From DATKSG01 sp035531775 (lineage in GTDB: Bacteria > Actinomycetota > Acidimicrobiia > Acidimicrobiales > UBA8190), in contig DATKSG010000075.1 in NCBI GenBank assembly GCA_035531775.1, positions 1 to 48,062 on the forward strand: a stretch of DNA of 48,062 nucleotides. Reading direction: 5' to 3'. Within the stretch, counting starts at the first letter, position 1, and the number at the start of each line of letters is the position of its first letter. The notes under the pieces are model-generated. The model was not told the origin of the DNA. It did no database searches and was given only the letters and a program-made list of their open reading frames with translations. Shown piece by piece: positions 47,862 to 48,062 of the stretch. The position numbers and the translations under genes are program-made.

Positions 47862-48062
47862 GTACTCGTCATCGCCGCAAGGGCCAGCGAAGAGAAGGCC
47901 AGGGACTTGGACGGTGGGTTGCTGCTGACGGAAGGGAGCCGGCCGGCCTCCCCCGTTGTGCAACTCACATCGGTCCAGACCGGTTGCGAGCAGTGGGTCG
48001 GAGCCAACCAGGTGGCGGCCAGGTGGCGGGGACCAATGTCCAGTCGTGCGGCGACATGATTC
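47862..48062. other. Right-end non-coding stretch
   Basis: I see no supported gene in these 201 bp. It contains a GC-rich inverted repeat (GGGAGCCGGCCGGCCTCCCC near 47935-47955). A minus-strand frame is open through the whole stretch but has no recognisable start or domain, so the edge of another gene cannot be ruled out. Confidence 0.3.

Noticed and set aside
47777..48007. 76-codon minus-strand frame at the right end
   Set aside because: Overlaps the HTH gene and its palindrome in another frame and shows no domain; mentioned only as an open frame at the edge.

Overview
The window is high-GC DNA (roughly 70% by eye) from an actinobacterium, most likely a member of Acidimicrobiia or a relative. 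The grounds are the GC-skewed codon use, frequent GTG starts, an AccE-type epsilon subunit behind an acyl-CoA carboxyltransferase, and the ffs/tRNA-Ser/dnaX/recR neighbourhood. It looks like ordinary chromosome: no prophage, transposase, CRISPR array or rRNA was seen. The left edge cuts an ammonium transporter gene.

Layout. 0-8 kb: amt (partial), then an AddB/AddA-like recombination nuclease-helicase pair, a hexanucleotide repeat and rmuC. 8-15 kb: a fused alpha/beta E1 of a branched-chain 2-oxoacid dehydrogenase, a type II NADH dehydrogenase, and bifunctional putA divergent from phoU. 15-22 kb: asd and lysC (aspartate family pathway), a lone lipoprotein binding protein, two cyclophilins, an S51-like peptidase and an SDR. 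22-29 kb: 3-hydroxyacyl-CoA dehydrogenase and an ethylmalonyl-CoA-type mutase, facing an MMPL exporter, a small AccE-like protein and an acyl-CoA carboxyltransferase. 29.5-37.8 kb: a seven-gene Liv-type ABC import operon with a fused LivH-LivM permease and three unfamiliar envelope proteins. 37.8-41 kb: epimerase and crotonyl-CoA carboxylase/reductase, divergent from a thiolase. 41-43.4 kb: a beta-class DNA methyltransferase overlapping a putative PD-(D/E)XK-like protein. 43.4-48 kb: a structured non-coding stretch, recR, dnaX, SRP RNA, two tRNA-Ser genes flanking tadA, and a two-gene regulatory pair with a palindromic operator candidate.

How the genes work together. Thiolase, 3-hydroxyacyl-CoA dehydrogenase, Ccr, epimerase and mutase are five steps of the ethylmalonyl-CoA route of acetyl-CoA assimilation; the carboxyltransferase/AccE pair would handle acetyl- or propionyl-CoA. 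PutA, the E1 enzyme and the Liv importer point to growth on amino acids or related compounds, with electrons entering through NDH-2.

The most striking sequence-level observation is that 17 genes share one start architecture: a TANNNT -10 box ending 6-8 nt before the start codon and no Shine-Dalgarno, the signature of leaderless mRNAs. It also helped to fix several starts. The best candidates for undescribed biology are the envelope proteins of the Liv operon, the methyltransferase/nuclease-like pair, and the candidate structured RNA downstream of that pair.
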